A stretch of 64,000 nt of DNA from Erythrobacteraceae bacterium (GTDB lineage Bacteria > Pseudomonadota > Alphaproteobacteria > Sphingomonadales > Sphingomonadaceae): positions 1 through 64,000 of the forward strand of contig JAHEAX010000011.1 in the NCBI GenBank assembly GCA_024642525.1, given 5' to 3'. Made by a program: the position numbers and the translations under genes. Positions 1 through 8,995 of the stretch are shown here, piece after piece. The notes beneath the pieces were generated by a model. It was not told the origin of the DNA, made no database searches, and saw only the letters and a program-made list of their open reading frames with translations. Position 1 is the stretch's first letter, and every line of letters starts with the position of its first letter.

Positions 1-20
1 TTCCTAACAGGAGGCAGGAT

Positions 21-62
21 ATGTTCCGTTTTTGGGATTGGCTCTTCCCCGGTAAATCCGGC
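21..62 (+). CDS. Possible 14-residue aromatic-rich mini-ORF
   Basis: An ATG opens a 14-codon frame (MFRFWDWLFPGKSG) that ends in TGA and is preceded by a strong Shine-Dalgarno run, AGGAGGCAGG, about 10 bases upstream. A TAA at positions 5-7 in another frame could be the end of an upstream gene, so this would be the last reading frame of that transcript. The peptide is very rich in Phe and Trp. No family is recognised. It could equally be the C-terminal tail of a gene entering from the left edge, because its own frame is open to position 3. A terminator follows at 87-110. Confidence 0.3.
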
Positions 63-86
63 TGATAAGAGTTTTCAAAAGATTCT

Positions 87-110
87 AGGGGTCCTTCGGG
101 GCCCCTTTTT
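87..110 (+). terminator. Rho-independent terminator with UUCG tetraloop
   Basis: An 8-bp stem AGGGGTCC / GGGCCCCT (one G-U pair) closes a TTCG tetraloop and is followed by a run of five T. This is a textbook intrinsic terminator. It ends the plus-strand transcript that enters from the left edge and contains the mini-ORF. Confidence 0.85.
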
Positions 111-220
111 CTTGTCCGGCGTCTTATCCAGGCCCGAAATCCACCTTTCAGGCAGCACGATTCTGGCCACGAAACAGGCTTTGACCCGGGGGCTTTCAGA
201 CAGCCCCTTCACCCAGCATT

Positions 221-859
221 TCAGACTTCGTCCAGCGGCCAGTTTTTGCGGTCAATCCTGATCTGGTCGCTGCCCCGCCAATACCAACCGGCACCATGCG
301 CGCGGCCGACCAGTTTCATGGCAGGCGCATCAATCCGCAGGCGGCCATTTTCTTCGCCGAGAAAGCGGTCATCTATCTCGATGGCGACAACTTCGCCCAG
401 AACGATGCCGGCATTGGTCGTGGTCTCGATGAATTGCCACAATCTGCATTCATACGTGACGGGCGCTGAAGCGATGAGCGGCGGTGTGACCATGGTCGCA
501 GGCTTCGTCGCGATACCAAGGAGGTCAAGCTCGTCCACGCCTTCGGGCGCATCGACTGCGCTCAGCACCATTTTCTCCGCGTCGCTTTCGGTAACCAGGG
601 CAACGGTGAATTCGCCCGTTTCGCGGATGGCGCGCAGGCTGTCTTTCTGGCCCGCCCGTGTCCGCACATCGTCACGCCCAATGAAGATGGCCACCAGAGC
701 CGGATCTGAACCCATCGCGTTGAAGAAACTGTAAGGCGCTGCATTACGCTGCCCCTTGCCATCTTCTGTCACCACCCAGGCAACCGGGCGCGGTGTGATA
801 GTGTTGACCAGCAGCTTGTATCGTTCAGCCGCATCCAGCTTTGACATGTCGAAATTCAT
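221..859 (-). CDS. Flavin reductase-like domain protein
   Basis: The 212-residue protein has the split-barrel FMN-binding fold of the flavin reductase/flavoredoxin family. Recognisable family segments are the N-terminal 'LVNTITPRPVAWV' and 'NAAPYSFFNAMGSDPALVAI', followed by the 'KDSLRAIRETGEFTVAL' helix region. Members bind FMN and either supply reduced flavin to monooxygenases or act as stand-alone FMN proteins; the partner here is unknown because no monooxygenase is adjacent. The start at 859 (MNFDMSKLDA) is preferred because it matches the usual start of the fold; an in-frame ATG at 901 would add 14 poorly conserved residues. It is transcribed divergently from alanine dehydrogenase. Confidence 0.8.
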   Translation of the reverse strand: MNFDMSKLDAAERYKLLVNTITPRPVAWVVTEDGKGQRNAAPYSFFNAMGSDPALVAIFIGRDDVRTRAGQKDSLRAIRETGEFTVALVTESDAEKMVLSAVDAPEGVDELDLLGIATKPATMVTPPLIASAPVTYECRLWQFIETTTNAGIVLGEVVAIEIDDRFLGEENGRLRIDAPAMKLVGRAHGAGWYWRGSDQIRIDRKNWPLDEV

Positions 860-896
860 GCTGGGACCTATAGCGCCGCCTCGTCCGTTTACACCG

Positions 897-943
897 TGCA
901 ATGTTGCAGAAAAATCGTTTCACTTGTAACGGCTTTTGCAACA
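897..943 (+). promoter_or_regulatory. Candidate ald promoter with TTGCA inverted repeats
   Basis: A plausible promoter reads TTGCAG (904-909), a 17-base spacer, then TAACGG (927-932), 49 bases before the alanine dehydrogenase start. It is bracketed by inverted repeats: TGCAATGTTGCA at 897-908 is palindromic, and TGTTGCA (902-908) pairs with TGCAACA (937-943). Alanine dehydrogenase genes are often controlled by an Lrp/AsnC-type regulator, which would fit, but no regulator gene lies next to this site. The regulatory role is inferred. Confidence 0.4.
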
Positions 944-980
944 CCCCCATCCGGCGGCGTTGCCGCCAAGGAGCACTCCC

Positions 981-2096
981 ATGCGTATCGGTTGCCCGAA
1001 AGAAATCAAAAATCACGAATATCGTGTTGGCCTGACACCTGAAAGCGTCAAGGAACTGACCGTTCACGGGCACGAAGTGTGGATGGAAACCGGTGCAGGC
1101 ATGGGCATTGGGGCAACCGATGATGCCTACCGCGCTGCCGGCGCTGAAATCAAGGACGGGCCGGACCCCATCTTTGCCGAATGTGAAATGGTGGTGAAGG
1201 TCAAGGAACCGCAAGCGGTGGAGCGTGCCAAACTGCGCCAGGACCAGATCCTTTATACCTATCTGCATCTTGCCCCCGATCCGGAACAGACCGCCGACCT
1301 CGTCAAATCAGGCGTTACGGCCATCGCCTATGAAACTGTGACGGGCGAAGGCGGAACCCTGCCGCTGCTCAAGCCGATGAGCCAGGTGGCTGGCCGCATG
1401 AGCATCCAGGCTGGCGCAACCGCGCTGGAAAAAGCGCATGGCGGCCGCGGCGTGTTGCTGGGCGGCGTACCGGGCGTGATGCCAGGCAAGGTCGTGGTGA
1501 TCGGCGGCGGCGTAGTGGGCTTCAACGCTGCACAGATGGCCGTCGGCCTGGGCGGCCAGGTGACCATCATGGACCGCGATCCCGAAGTGCTCGACAAGGT
1601 CGGCACCTTCTTTGAAAACCGCGCGTCGACCCGCTTTTCCAACAAGGCGAACCTCGAGGAAGCGGTTTTTGAAGCAGACCTTGTGATCGGCGCAGTGCTG
1701 ATCCCCGGCGCGGCAGCGCCCAAGCTGATTACCCGCGACATGCTGAAACAGATGAAGCCGGGCGCAGTGTTGGTGGATGTCGCCATCGACCAGGGCGGCT
1801 GCTTTGAAACCAGCCACGCGACCACCCATGCTGACCCGACTTATGTGGTGGACGATATCGTCCATTACTGTGTCGCCAACATGCCGGGGGCTGTTGCCCG
1901 CACCAGCACCTATGCGCTCAACAATGTGACCTTGCCTCACGCGCTGCGCATCGCGCGCATGGGCTGGAAGGAAGCCATGCGCGCCAACCCGCATCTGGCT
2001 GAAGGGCTTAACGTTCATGCCGGTAAAGTCGCATATGAAGCTGTCGCGCGCGAACTTGGCTATGATTACCGGCCCGTGGCCGATATCCTCGCCTGA
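981..2096 (+). CDS. ald: Alanine dehydrogenase
   Basis: The 371-residue enzyme catalyses NAD-dependent reversible oxidative deamination of L-alanine to pyruvate and ammonia in the cytosol. It matches the family from the N-terminal '[20 protein letters not shown]' through the NAD-binding glycine-rich turn '[15 protein letters not shown]' (about residues 170-185) to the C-terminal '[16 protein letters not shown]' segment. Length is exactly typical. The start at 981 is chosen because AAGGAG lies 7-12 bases upstream; the frame is open further upstream to 936, but that extension lacks family similarity. A possible operator precedes the gene and a hairpin follows it. Confidence 0.95.
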   Translation: MRIGCPKEIKNHEYRVGLTPESVKELTVHGHEVWMETGAGMGIGATDDAYRAAGAEIKDGPDPIFAECEMVVKVKEPQAVERAKLRQDQILYTYLHLAPDPEQTADLVKSGVTAIAYETVTGEGGTLPLLKPMSQVAGRMSIQAGATALEKAHGGRGVLLGGVPGVMPGKVVVIGGGVVGFNAAQMAVGLGGQVTIMDRDPEVLDKVGTFFENRASTRFSNKANLEEAVFEADLVIGAVLIPGAAAPKLITRDMLKQMKPGAVLVDVAIDQGGCFETSHATTHADPTYVVDDIVHYCVANMPGAVARTSTYALNNVTLPHALRIARMGWKEAMRANPHLAEGLNVHAGKVAYEAVARELGYDYRPVADILA

Positions 2097-2147
2097 GCGC
2101 GCAAATACCGGCATCTGGGCGGATAGGTTGAGCTGATTACAAGGGCA

Positions 2148-2171
2148 GTGGTTTGGTTAACGCCAACCCAC
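2148..2171 (+). terminator. Possible weak terminator or hairpin after ald
   Basis: GTGGTTTGG and CCAACCCAC form a 9-bp stem with one mismatch around the loop TTAACG. The following bases (TTTGCGCGACAATTTTT) are only partly T-rich, so termination would be weak. The remaining bases up to 2235 must also hold the promoter of the diguanylate cyclase gene. Confidence 0.35.
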
Positions 2172-2235
2172 TTTGCGCGACAATTTTTCCAGACTTTTTA
2201 ACGTCCTGTCAAAGCTGTTTCCCTAAACACGGGCG

Positions 2236-3960
2236 ATGGACCGGGGCTTTTCAACTTTGATGCGGGCATTGTGCGCAGCGATGGCCGCTGCCCTGTGTGC
2301 GTGCCTGGTCCCGTCGGCCGCAGTGGCATCACCCATTGTTGCAACGTGCCACGCCACTTCGGGCGAAGCATTGGTCACGCAGCAGATCGCCGCGCGTTCT
2401 GTCCGGTGGGATTGCGCCAGCAGGGATTACCTTTTGCGCAGCAAGACGAACCTGCTGCTGTTCCCGCTGGGCGAGGCAGCAGATGCCCCCCGGTATTTCA
2501 TCACCACGGTCAGCAGCTTCGACCGGATTACGTTGAGCGTGCGCGATAGCGACGGAACACTGCGCAGCGCCAGCTACACCATGGAACAGGGCAAACCTGT
2601 GGCAGGCGGACCTGTGTTCAGATTGCCGCTTCCGCAAATTCATTCCGACAGTGTGGAAGTCATCGCCGCAGTGGACGGCGTATGGACAGCCGCGACGCTG
2701 ACCGAAGCAAGGCTGACAAAATCCGTTGAAGAAGCTGCATGGCCGCTTGGCACCTTGTTGATCCTGGCCGCGATAAGCGGGCTTCTTTGCGCGCCGCTGT
2801 TTTTCAATCTGGGCTTCTGGCACGTTTTGAGAGAACGCTTCCTTTTGTGGCATGTCCTCGTGGTGGTCGGGATGATCGGCCAGACAGTGCTGAATGGCGG
2901 ATTGATCCAGTGGTTTGTGCCGATTTCTCTCGGTCAACTGACCCCGTTGATGCAGGTTGCCCTTGCCATATCGTTGAGCGCTGCCTGCATGTTTGCTGCA
3001 GACTTCATCGAGAATGAACGCCTGCCACGCCAGACCAAGGCTGCCCTTAAGTGGTGTGCGGCCTTCATCGTTTTCACCAGTGTGATCTATGCATTGAAGA
3101 TTCCCGCGATGCGGTCGTTCGGCAATCAGATCTATTACGCAAGCTTCATCCCGATGATGGGAATTCTGGCACTTTCCATGGTGCAGGCGGCCCGCCGGGG
3201 CAGCCGTGCCGTATGGTTCCAGGTGGTGGCATGGACCCCGATTTTCGTCATCGGCATCATCCGGGTGGCGACCAACCTCGGCATCGGGCCTGAACCGACG
3301 GATGCCCTCATTCCCTTCACTTTTGCCATCGGCTTTGAAGTATTGATTACGTCGCTGGGCGTGGCCGACCGGTTCATGACCCTGAAGGAACAGCGGGACA
3401 AGGCGCGCGCGGATGCTGCCATTCTTGGTTCGCTGTCACGACGCGACCCGCTGACCGGATTGATGAACCGCCGCGCAATCGAACCGCGTTTCCAGGCCTT
3501 GCGCGATGAAGGTTTCGACACATTTGCGCTGGTCGATCTGGACCACTTCAAACGGGTCAATGATGATTTTGGCCATGCCTGCGGCGATGCTGTGCTGGTG
3601 GCCGTGGCCGCCGCGCTGGATGCTGACGATGATACTCTGGCAGTCCGGCTGGGCGGCGAAGAATTCCTGCTGCTGCTGCGCGGGGCCGATGCGGCAGAAC
3701 GGGCCGAACGGCGGCGGCAGGCGATACCCGGCCGCGTGGCGCGCTGCGGCGCTGATCTTGACCGGCTGGTGACGGCCAGCATGGGGCTGGTGCAGTTGCC
3801 CCGGCACGGCATGGAAAAGATCGACTTTGCAGAACTTTACACCCGTGCAGACCGGCTTTTGTACGAAGCAAAATCTGCCGGCCGGAACCGCGCCATGTCG
3901 GAAAAGCTAACCTATTTCGAACCACGCAATATCGAGCGGCAGTCGATCGAGGCTGCCTAG
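2236..3960 (+). CDS. Membrane-anchored GGDEF diguanylate cyclase
   Basis: The 574-residue protein has an N-terminal signal sequence, a periplasmic beta-rich region to about residue 165, seven or so hydrophobic segments between about 170 and 385 (7TMR-DISM-like architecture), and a C-terminal GGDEF domain from about 400. The active-site loop is intact as GGEEF (residues 473-477) and the 'DPLTGLMNRRA' entry and 'DLDHFKRVNDDFGH' metal/GTP segments are present, so it should make cyclic di-GMP. No RxxD inhibitory site is seen just upstream of GGEEF, suggesting no product feedback. The ligand sensed is unknown. Its end overlaps the convergent thioesterase gene by 4 bases. Confidence 0.85.
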   Translation: MDRGFSTLMRALCAAMAAALCACLVPSAAVASPIVATCHATSGEALVTQQIAARSVRWDCASRDYLLRSKTNLLLFPLGEAADAPRYFITTVSSFDRITLSVRDSDGTLRSASYTMEQGKPVAGGPVFRLPLPQIHSDSVEVIAAVDGVWTAATLTEARLTKSVEEAAWPLGTLLILAAISGLLCAPLFFNLGFWHVLRERFLLWHVLVVVGMIGQTVLNGGLIQWFVPISLGQLTPLMQVALAISLSAACMFAADFIENERLPRQTKAALKWCAAFIVFTSVIYALKIPAMRSFGNQIYYASFIPMMGILALSMVQAARRGSRAVWFQVVAWTPIFVIGIIRVATNLGIGPEPTDALIPFTFAIGFEVLITSLGVADRFMTLKEQRDKARADAAILGSLSRRDPLTGLMNRRAIEPRFQALRDEGFDTFALVDLDHFKRVNDDFGHACGDAVLVAVAAALDADDDTLAVRLGGEEFLLLLRGADAAERAERRRQAIPGRVARCGADLDRLVTASMGLVQLPRHGMEKIDFAELYTRADRLLYEAKSAGRNRAMSEKLTYFEPRNIERQSIEAA

Positions 3961-4385
3961 GCTCTGTCCTCGCCAGAGGTCAGAAACGGCGCGGCGACTT
4001 CGGGCCGGACCCGCGCAAGCCGGCCGCTTTCCCGGTCAATCATGGCCCAGGTGGTGTTCGCGCTGACAATGACCTTGCCCGCGCTGTTGCGAAAATCGAC
4101 CCGGCGATCAAACTTGGCACCGCTGGGCTGGCCGGGGATAAAGGTTTCCCCCGTCACCGTTTCGCCTGCAACGATATTGCCGCGATAATCCAGCTCATGC
4201 CGGATCACCACCCAGGCAAAGGCGGCGATATGGTCAGGCGAAGCCACTGCATTCCAATGGGCAGTTGCCATGTCCTGCACCCACTGCACCCATACGGCAT
4301 TGTTCACATGGCCCAGTTCGTCGATATGTTCGGGCCGGGCAGTGAAAGTCAGCCTGTGGGACGCAGTCGAACCTCCCTCCTTCAT
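3957..4385 (-). CDS. Hotdog-fold acyl-CoA thioesterase (4HBT family)
   Basis: This 142-residue protein has the YbgC/4-hydroxybenzoyl-CoA thioesterase signature 'IDELGHVNNAVWVQWVQDM' near residues 20-40, including the conserved Asp/Gly-His-Val-Asn block, followed by a hotdog-fold beta sheet. It probably hydrolyses a cytosolic acyl-CoA, but the substrate cannot be predicted. Its ATG overlaps the TGA of oligopeptidase B by 4 bases (ATGA), so the two genes are translationally coupled, with the peptidase first. Its 3' end overlaps the convergent GGDEF gene by 4 bases. Confidence 0.8.
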   Translation of the reverse strand: MKEGGSTASHRLTFTARPEHIDELGHVNNAVWVQWVQDMATAHWNAVASPDHIAAFAWVVIRHELDYRGNIVAGETVTGETFIPGQPSGAKFDRRVDFRNSAGKVIVSANTTWAMIDRESGRLARVRPEVAAPFLTSGEDRA

Positions 4386-6466
4386 TCAGCCATTCCCATC
4401 TGCCACAGGATAAAGGCGAATTCCTCCGCCGTTTCGGTCAGGCTTTCGAACCGGCCCGATTTGCCGCCATGCCCTGCGCCCATGTTGGTTTTCAGCAGCA
4501 ATTCGTTCTGGTCGGTCTTCATGTCGCGCAATTTGGCAACCCATTTGGCCGGTTCCCAATAGGTCACACGCGGATCGTTGAGGCCAGCAGTCACCAGCAG
4601 CGGCGGATAATCCTGCCGTTTCACCTGATCATAGGGGCTGTAGGATGAAATCAGTTCGAACGCCTCACGGTCCTCGATCGGGTTGCCCCATTCGGGCCAT
4701 TCACCCGGTGTCAGCGGCAAGGTGGAATCGAGCATGGTGGCCAGCACATCTACAAAAGGCACATGGGCCACCACCGCGCCGAAAAGTTCAGGGTCTGAAT
4801 TGATGACAGCGCCCATCAGTTCGCCGCCGGCTGACCCGCCCGAAATGGTGATCTTGCCTGCCTGCGTCAGGCCGCAATCCACCAGCCCGCGCGCCACATC
4901 GACAAAATCGGTAAATGCATTGGTCCGGCTTTTCAGCTTGCCGGCCTTGTACCATGCGCGCCCCAGGTCATCACCGCCGCGAATATGCGCGATGGCATAG
5001 GCAAAGCCCCTGTCCACAAGGCTGAAACGCGTGGTCGAAAAGCCGGGCGCAATGGAAATGCCATAAGCGCCATATCCATAAAGATGCAGCGGGCCGCCCG
5101 CTTGCCTGTCCTTGCGATAAACCACGCTGACCGGCACCATCGTGCCATCACGCGCCTTAATCTCCATCCGCCGGGTGGTATAAAGATCCGCATCATAGCC
5201 CGATGGGATTTCCTGCACTTTGAGTGTTTCAAGGGTGCGTGCATGAACGTCATAGTCATAGACCGTCGCCGGGCTGACCATGCTTTCATACGAAATGCGC
5301 AGCTTTTCCATGTGCCATTCGCGGTTGTCGCCAAGGCCGGCACTATAACTTGCTTCGGGGAAGTTGATCGGCTCGATCCGGTCCGGCTGATCGTAATATC
5401 GCAGTTCAATCCGGTCGAGACCGCCGACGCGCCCTTCCACCACGTAGAAATCGCGGAACAGTTCAAGGCCGGTAATGTAATATTCGTCCGACCCTTCGAT
5501 CAGGGTCTGCCAGTCCGCCGGATTGTCGATGGAAGCTGTCGCCACGCGGAAATTTTCATGCGTGTCATTGGCCAGGATGAACAAGGTGCCTTCCCGTTCG
5601 TCCACGTCATATTCCACGCCCTTTTCCCGCGCCCGCACCAGCATCGGCGGGTGGAGCGGATCGTCCGCCGGGATAAGGTATGTCTCGCCGGTTTCATGGT
5701 CGCCAGCGGCAATAATGATATATTTCTCGTTGGAAGAAAGCGCAGAGCCGACGCGGTAGCCTTCGTCATCCTCGTGATAGAGTTCGACATCATCTTCCAG
5801 GCTTTGCCCCAGCCAGTGCAGTCTGGCATTATCTGTCCGCCACTGTTCATTGGCGAGGCTGTAAACCAGCGCCCGGTCACCCGCGCACCAGACAAGCGAG
5901 GACAGCGTGCCGGGGATTTCATCAGGCAGCACCTCGCCCGTGGTCAGATCCTTGATCCGTGCGGTGAAACGTTCAGAGCCATTATCGTCGATGGAATAGG
6001 CCAGCTTGGTGCCATCTTTGCTGACAGCCAGCGCGCCAAGGCGGAAATATTCCTTGCCCTTGGCAAGTTCAGGCTCATCTAGGATCAGTTCGGCGGCAGT
6101 TCCATCATTCGGGCCTGCGACTGGCCTGCGCCACCATTTCCTGTATTCCGCGCCTTCTTCATATTCGACCCAGTAGAGCCAGTCCCCGTCCTTCTGCGGA
6201 ACAGAGGCATCCGCTTCCTTTATACGGGCGCGCATTTCCTTGAACAATGTGTCCACCAGCGGGCGGTGCGGCGCCATGCGCTGTTCGAACCAGCCGTTCT
6301 CAGCCGCCAGATGCGCAAGAATCTCCTTGTTTTCGACCTTTGGATAGTCGGGATCACGCAGCCAGGCGTAATCATCATGCACATCTATGCCGTGATGCGT
6401 GGTCACAGACGGCTTTTTCGGGGCGAGCGGTGCGGCAGTTGCTGTCGCAGAGGTGGAATTGGTCAT
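4382..6466 (-). CDS. ptrB: Oligopeptidase B (S9 prolyl oligopeptidase family)
   Basis: The 694-residue enzyme is a serine peptidase that cuts short peptides, typically after Arg or Lys. The N-terminal 'HHGIDVHDDYAWLRD' and a long beta-propeller region precede an alpha/beta-hydrolase domain from about residue 430. The nucleophile is Ser545 in 'SGGSAGGELMG', the Asp lies in 'TAGLNDPRV', and the His in 'GAGHGGKSGR'. Length is normal for the family and no signal peptide is evident, so it should be cytosolic. It leads a two-gene operon with the thioesterase and is divergent from the Xaa-Pro aminopeptidase 37 bases away, pairing two peptidases around one short promoter region. Confidence 0.92.
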   Translation of the reverse strand: MTNSTSATATAAPLAPKKPSVTTHHGIDVHDDYAWLRDPDYPKVENKEILAHLAAENGWFEQRMAPHRPLVDTLFKEMRARIKEADASVPQKDGDWLYWVEYEEGAEYRKWWRRPVAGPNDGTAAELILDEPELAKGKEYFRLGALAVSKDGTKLAYSIDDNGSERFTARIKDLTTGEVLPDEIPGTLSSLVWCAGDRALVYSLANEQWRTDNARLHWLGQSLEDDVELYHEDDEGYRVGSALSSNEKYIIIAAGDHETGETYLIPADDPLHPPMLVRAREKGVEYDVDEREGTLFILANDTHENFRVATASIDNPADWQTLIEGSDEYYITGLELFRDFYVVEGRVGGLDRIELRYYDQPDRIEPINFPEASYSAGLGDNREWHMEKLRISYESMVSPATVYDYDVHARTLETLKVQEIPSGYDADLYTTRRMEIKARDGTMVPVSVVYRKDRQAGGPLHLYGYGAYGISIAPGFSTTRFSLVDRGFAYAIAHIRGGDDLGRAWYKAGKLKSRTNAFTDFVDVARGLVDCGLTQAGKITISGGSAGGELMGAVINSDPELFGAVVAHVPFVDVLATMLDSTLPLTPGEWPEWGNPIEDREAFELISSYSPYDQVKRQDYPPLLVTAGLNDPRVTYWEPAKWVAKLRDMKTDQNELLLKTNMGAGHGGKSGRFESLTETAEEFAFILWQMGMAE

Positions 6467-6503
6467 GGCTAAGCTCTATGTGGGTCAGGAAAGGACCGCA
6501 ACC

Positions 6504-8309
6504 ATGCTTATGCAAACCCACGAAGCCCGTCTGAATGCCCTGCGCGAGGAATTGAAGCGCCGCGAGCTCGACGGCTTCGTCATTCCGATTTCCGATGAAC
6601 ATATGTCCGAATATGTGGGCGGCTATGCCCAGCGGCTGGCATGGCTGACAGGTTTCGGTGGGTCTGCCGGCAGCGCCGTGGTGCTGAAGCACAAAGCAGC
6701 GATGTTCGTCGATGGCCGCTACACCATCCAGGTGCGCGACCAGGTCGATGCTGCGCATTACGATTATTGCCAGGTGCCCAGGGATGACATGGGCAAATGG
6801 ATTGCCGCCAATGCAGGCCAGGGCGCGCGCATCGGCTATGATGCGTGGCTCCACACCAAGGCGTGGGCTGACAAGGTTTCAGCCGCGCTGGCCAAAGTGG
6901 GCGGCGAACTTGTCGCGGTGGATACGAACCCTGTTGATGCCGTTTGGGAAGACCAGCCCGAACCATCCGCCGCCATGGCCGTCGTGCACGACGATGCCTT
7001 TGCCGGGCAATCCAGCGCGGAAAAGCGCGCTGTGGTGGCCGACTGGCTGAAATCTGAAGGGCTGGATGCCGCAGTTATCGGCGCGCTCGATTCGGTGGCA
7101 TGGCTGCTCAACATTCGCGGCGCGGATGTGGACCGCACGCCGGTGGCACTGTCGTTCGTTATCGCCAATAGCGACGGCACAGCAGACCTGTTCATCGCGC
7201 CAGAAAAAGTCTCGCCCGAACTGGCCCAGCATCTCGGCAATGCGGTCACCATCCGTCCGCGCGACGAATTTGAAAGCGCGCTTGCGGGGATGAAGGGCAA
7301 GAAAGTCGCGGTTGACCCCAACAGCGGCGTTGCAGCAATTTTCCAGGCATTGTCTGATGCAGGCGCGCAAACCGTGGCCGAACGCGATCCCGCGCTGCTG
7401 CCCAAGGCCATCAAGAACCCGGTCGAACAGCAGGGCCACCGCGATGCGCAGGCCCGCGATGGCGCGGCAGTTTCCCGGTTCCTGCACTGGCTGTCCATCG
7501 AAGGGCCAAAGGGCGGCGAAACGGAATTGTCCGCCGCTGCAAAATTGCACGCCTTCCGCGAGGCGACTGGCAAGCTGAAGGAATTGTCGTTCGACACGAT
7601 TTCAGCCGCTGGCCCCCATGCGGCCATTCCCCATTACCGCGTGGATGAAGACAGCAACCTGCCGATCGCGCCGGGCAGTGTTTATCTGGTCGATTCAGGC
7701 GGCCAATATCTCGACGGCACCACTGATATCACCCGCACGGTGTGGGTCGGGCCAGGCGAGCCGTCAGCAGAAGTGAAAGACCGCTTTACCCGCGTTCTAA
7801 AAGGCCACATCGCCATTGCGCGGGCTGTTTTCCCGGAAAACACCGCGGGCAGCCAGCTTGATGCCTTTGCCCGCCAGTTCCTGTGGGAAGCAGGCGTGGA
7901 TTATGCCCACGGCACCGGCCACGGCGTTGGCAGCTTCCTGATGGTCCACGAAGGGCCGCAGCGCATTGCCAAGGCAGGCGGCGGACAGGCCGGCACGGAC
8001 GAACCGCTGCAGGCCGGCATGTTCCTGTCGAACGAACCCGGTTATTACAAGGCTGGCCATTTCGGTATCCGCATAGAAAATCTGGTGCTGGTCGAACCGC
8101 GCGAGATTGCAGGCGCAGAAGGCCAGTATTTCGGCTTTGAAACGCTCACCTTTGTGCCGATTGACCGCAGCTTGGTGGATGTCTCGCTGCTGACTCCGGA
8201 AGAAAAGGCATGGTGGAACGATTATCACGCACAGGTGCGTGATATCCTTCTGCCGCAGCTTGAAGGCGATGTGCACCGATGGGTCGAAGAAGGCTGCAAG
8301 CCGATCTGA
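6504..8309 (+). CDS. pepP: Xaa-Pro aminopeptidase (M24B)
   Basis: This 601-residue metallopeptidase removes N-terminal residues preceding proline. It has two creatinase-like N-terminal domains and a C-terminal pita-bread domain. The dinuclear metal ligands are all present: Asp397 ('VDSGG'), Asp408 ('TTDITRTVW'), His473 ('GTGHGVG'), Glu511 ('NEPGYY') and Glu546 ('FETLTF'). The length matches the long, eukaryote-like form common in alphaproteobacteria rather than the ~440-residue enterobacterial PepP. The ATG at 6504 is preferred because AGGAAAGGA ends about 9 bases before it; the longer open frame to 6399 overlaps the divergent ptrB gene. Confidence 0.92.
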   Translation: MLMQTHEARLNALREELKRRELDGFVIPISDEHMSEYVGGYAQRLAWLTGFGGSAGSAVVLKHKAAMFVDGRYTIQVRDQVDAAHYDYCQVPRDDMGKWIAANAGQGARIGYDAWLHTKAWADKVSAALAKVGGELVAVDTNPVDAVWEDQPEPSAAMAVVHDDAFAGQSSAEKRAVVADWLKSEGLDAAVIGALDSVAWLLNIRGADVDRTPVALSFVIANSDGTADLFIAPEKVSPELAQHLGNAVTIRPRDEFESALAGMKGKKVAVDPNSGVAAIFQALSDAGAQTVAERDPALLPKAIKNPVEQQGHRDAQARDGAAVSRFLHWLSIEGPKGGETELSAAAKLHAFREATGKLKELSFDTISAAGPHAAIPHYRVDEDSNLPIAPGSVYLVDSGGQYLDGTTDITRTVWVGPGEPSAEVKDRFTRVLKGHIAIARAVFPENTAGSQLDAFARQFLWEAGVDYAHGTGHGVGSFLMVHEGPQRIAKAGGGQAGTDEPLQAGMFLSNEPGYYKAGHFGIRIENLVLVEPREIAGAEGQYFGFETLTFVPIDRSLVDVSLLTPEEKAWWNDYHAQVRDILLPQLEGDVHRWVEEGCKPI

Positions 8310-8401
8310 CGCCGCCCGATAAGCTTGTGAGCGCATATCTGTTCTGGTAATGTTCTCCTTTCCCACGAGTCGTTTTGACCAGTGGGCGAGGAGAATGTGC
8401 C

Positions 8402-8779
8402 ATGATCGGATATGTAACAGTGGGGACCAATGACCTTGAACGCGCAGCCAGCTTCTATGATGCCATAGCGGCAGAAATGGGTGTTGGCCGGATGATGGAA
8501 TTCGATAGTTTCATCGCATGGGGCAAAATGGGCGGCGCGCCCGGTATTGCTGCGACCAAGCCGTTTGACGGCAACCCTGCCACAGTCGGCAACGGGGTGA
8601 TGGTCGCCTTCGAAGCGGCCGACAAGGAACAGGTCGACAAATTATATGAAATCGCCCTGGCGCATGGCGGCAGCGATGAAGGCGCGCCCGGCCCACGCGG
8701 CGATGACGGCTTTTACGCAGCCTATTTCCGCGATCCCGATGGTAACAAGCTCAATGCATTCATCATGAGCGCCGGTTGA
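8402..8779 (+). CDS. VOC (glyoxalase/bleomycin resistance) family protein
   Basis: The 125-residue protein has the paired beta-alpha-beta-beta-beta units of the vicinal oxygen chelate superfamily. It starts 'MIGYVTVGTNDLERAASFYDAI' and ends in the typical 'AAYFRDPDGNKLNAF'. Members bind a metal and act as glyoxalases, dioxygenases or antibiotic-binding proteins; no specific substrate can be assigned. The start is set by GGCGAGGAGAA located 9 bases upstream. It stands alone between the aminopeptidase and the EF-hand operon. Confidence 0.82.
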   Translation: MIGYVTVGTNDLERAASFYDAIAAEMGVGRMMEFDSFIAWGKMGGAPGIAATKPFDGNPATVGNGVMVAFEAADKEQVDKLYEIALAHGGSDEGAPGPRGDDGFYAAYFRDPDGNKLNAFIMSAG

Positions 8780-8840
8780 TCGCGCCTGTGGGCCAATGCC
8801 CCGCAGCAACGTGTCGCCCGGATGAACAACGGCGTCCGGC

Positions 8841-8890
8841 TGCGACAATTTGCGACAAATAAGGGCAGCTTCGGGATAAAGCTGCGACAA
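8841..8890 (+). promoter_or_regulatory. Three TGCGACAA repeats upstream of the EF-hand/two-component operon
   Basis: The octamer TGCGACAA occurs at 8841-8848, 8851-8858 and 8883-8890. The first two are spaced by exactly 10 bases, one helical turn, as in direct repeats bound by OmpR/PhoB-type regulators. The third overlaps a perfect 7-bp hairpin (GCAGCTT 8865-8871 with AAGCTGC 8879-8885). The site lies 106-155 bases before the EF-hand start. Binding by the downstream regulator (autoregulation) is inferred, not shown. Confidence 0.45.
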
Positions 8891-8995
8891 ACCTCCACTA
8901 AAAGGGCAATTGTGAGTTGCGGCGGTGCCGAAAGGTTCCCTCCCCCCGAACGGGCACCCCGCAGCTCTTCTCTTTTACTCCGAGGAGTTTGGAAT

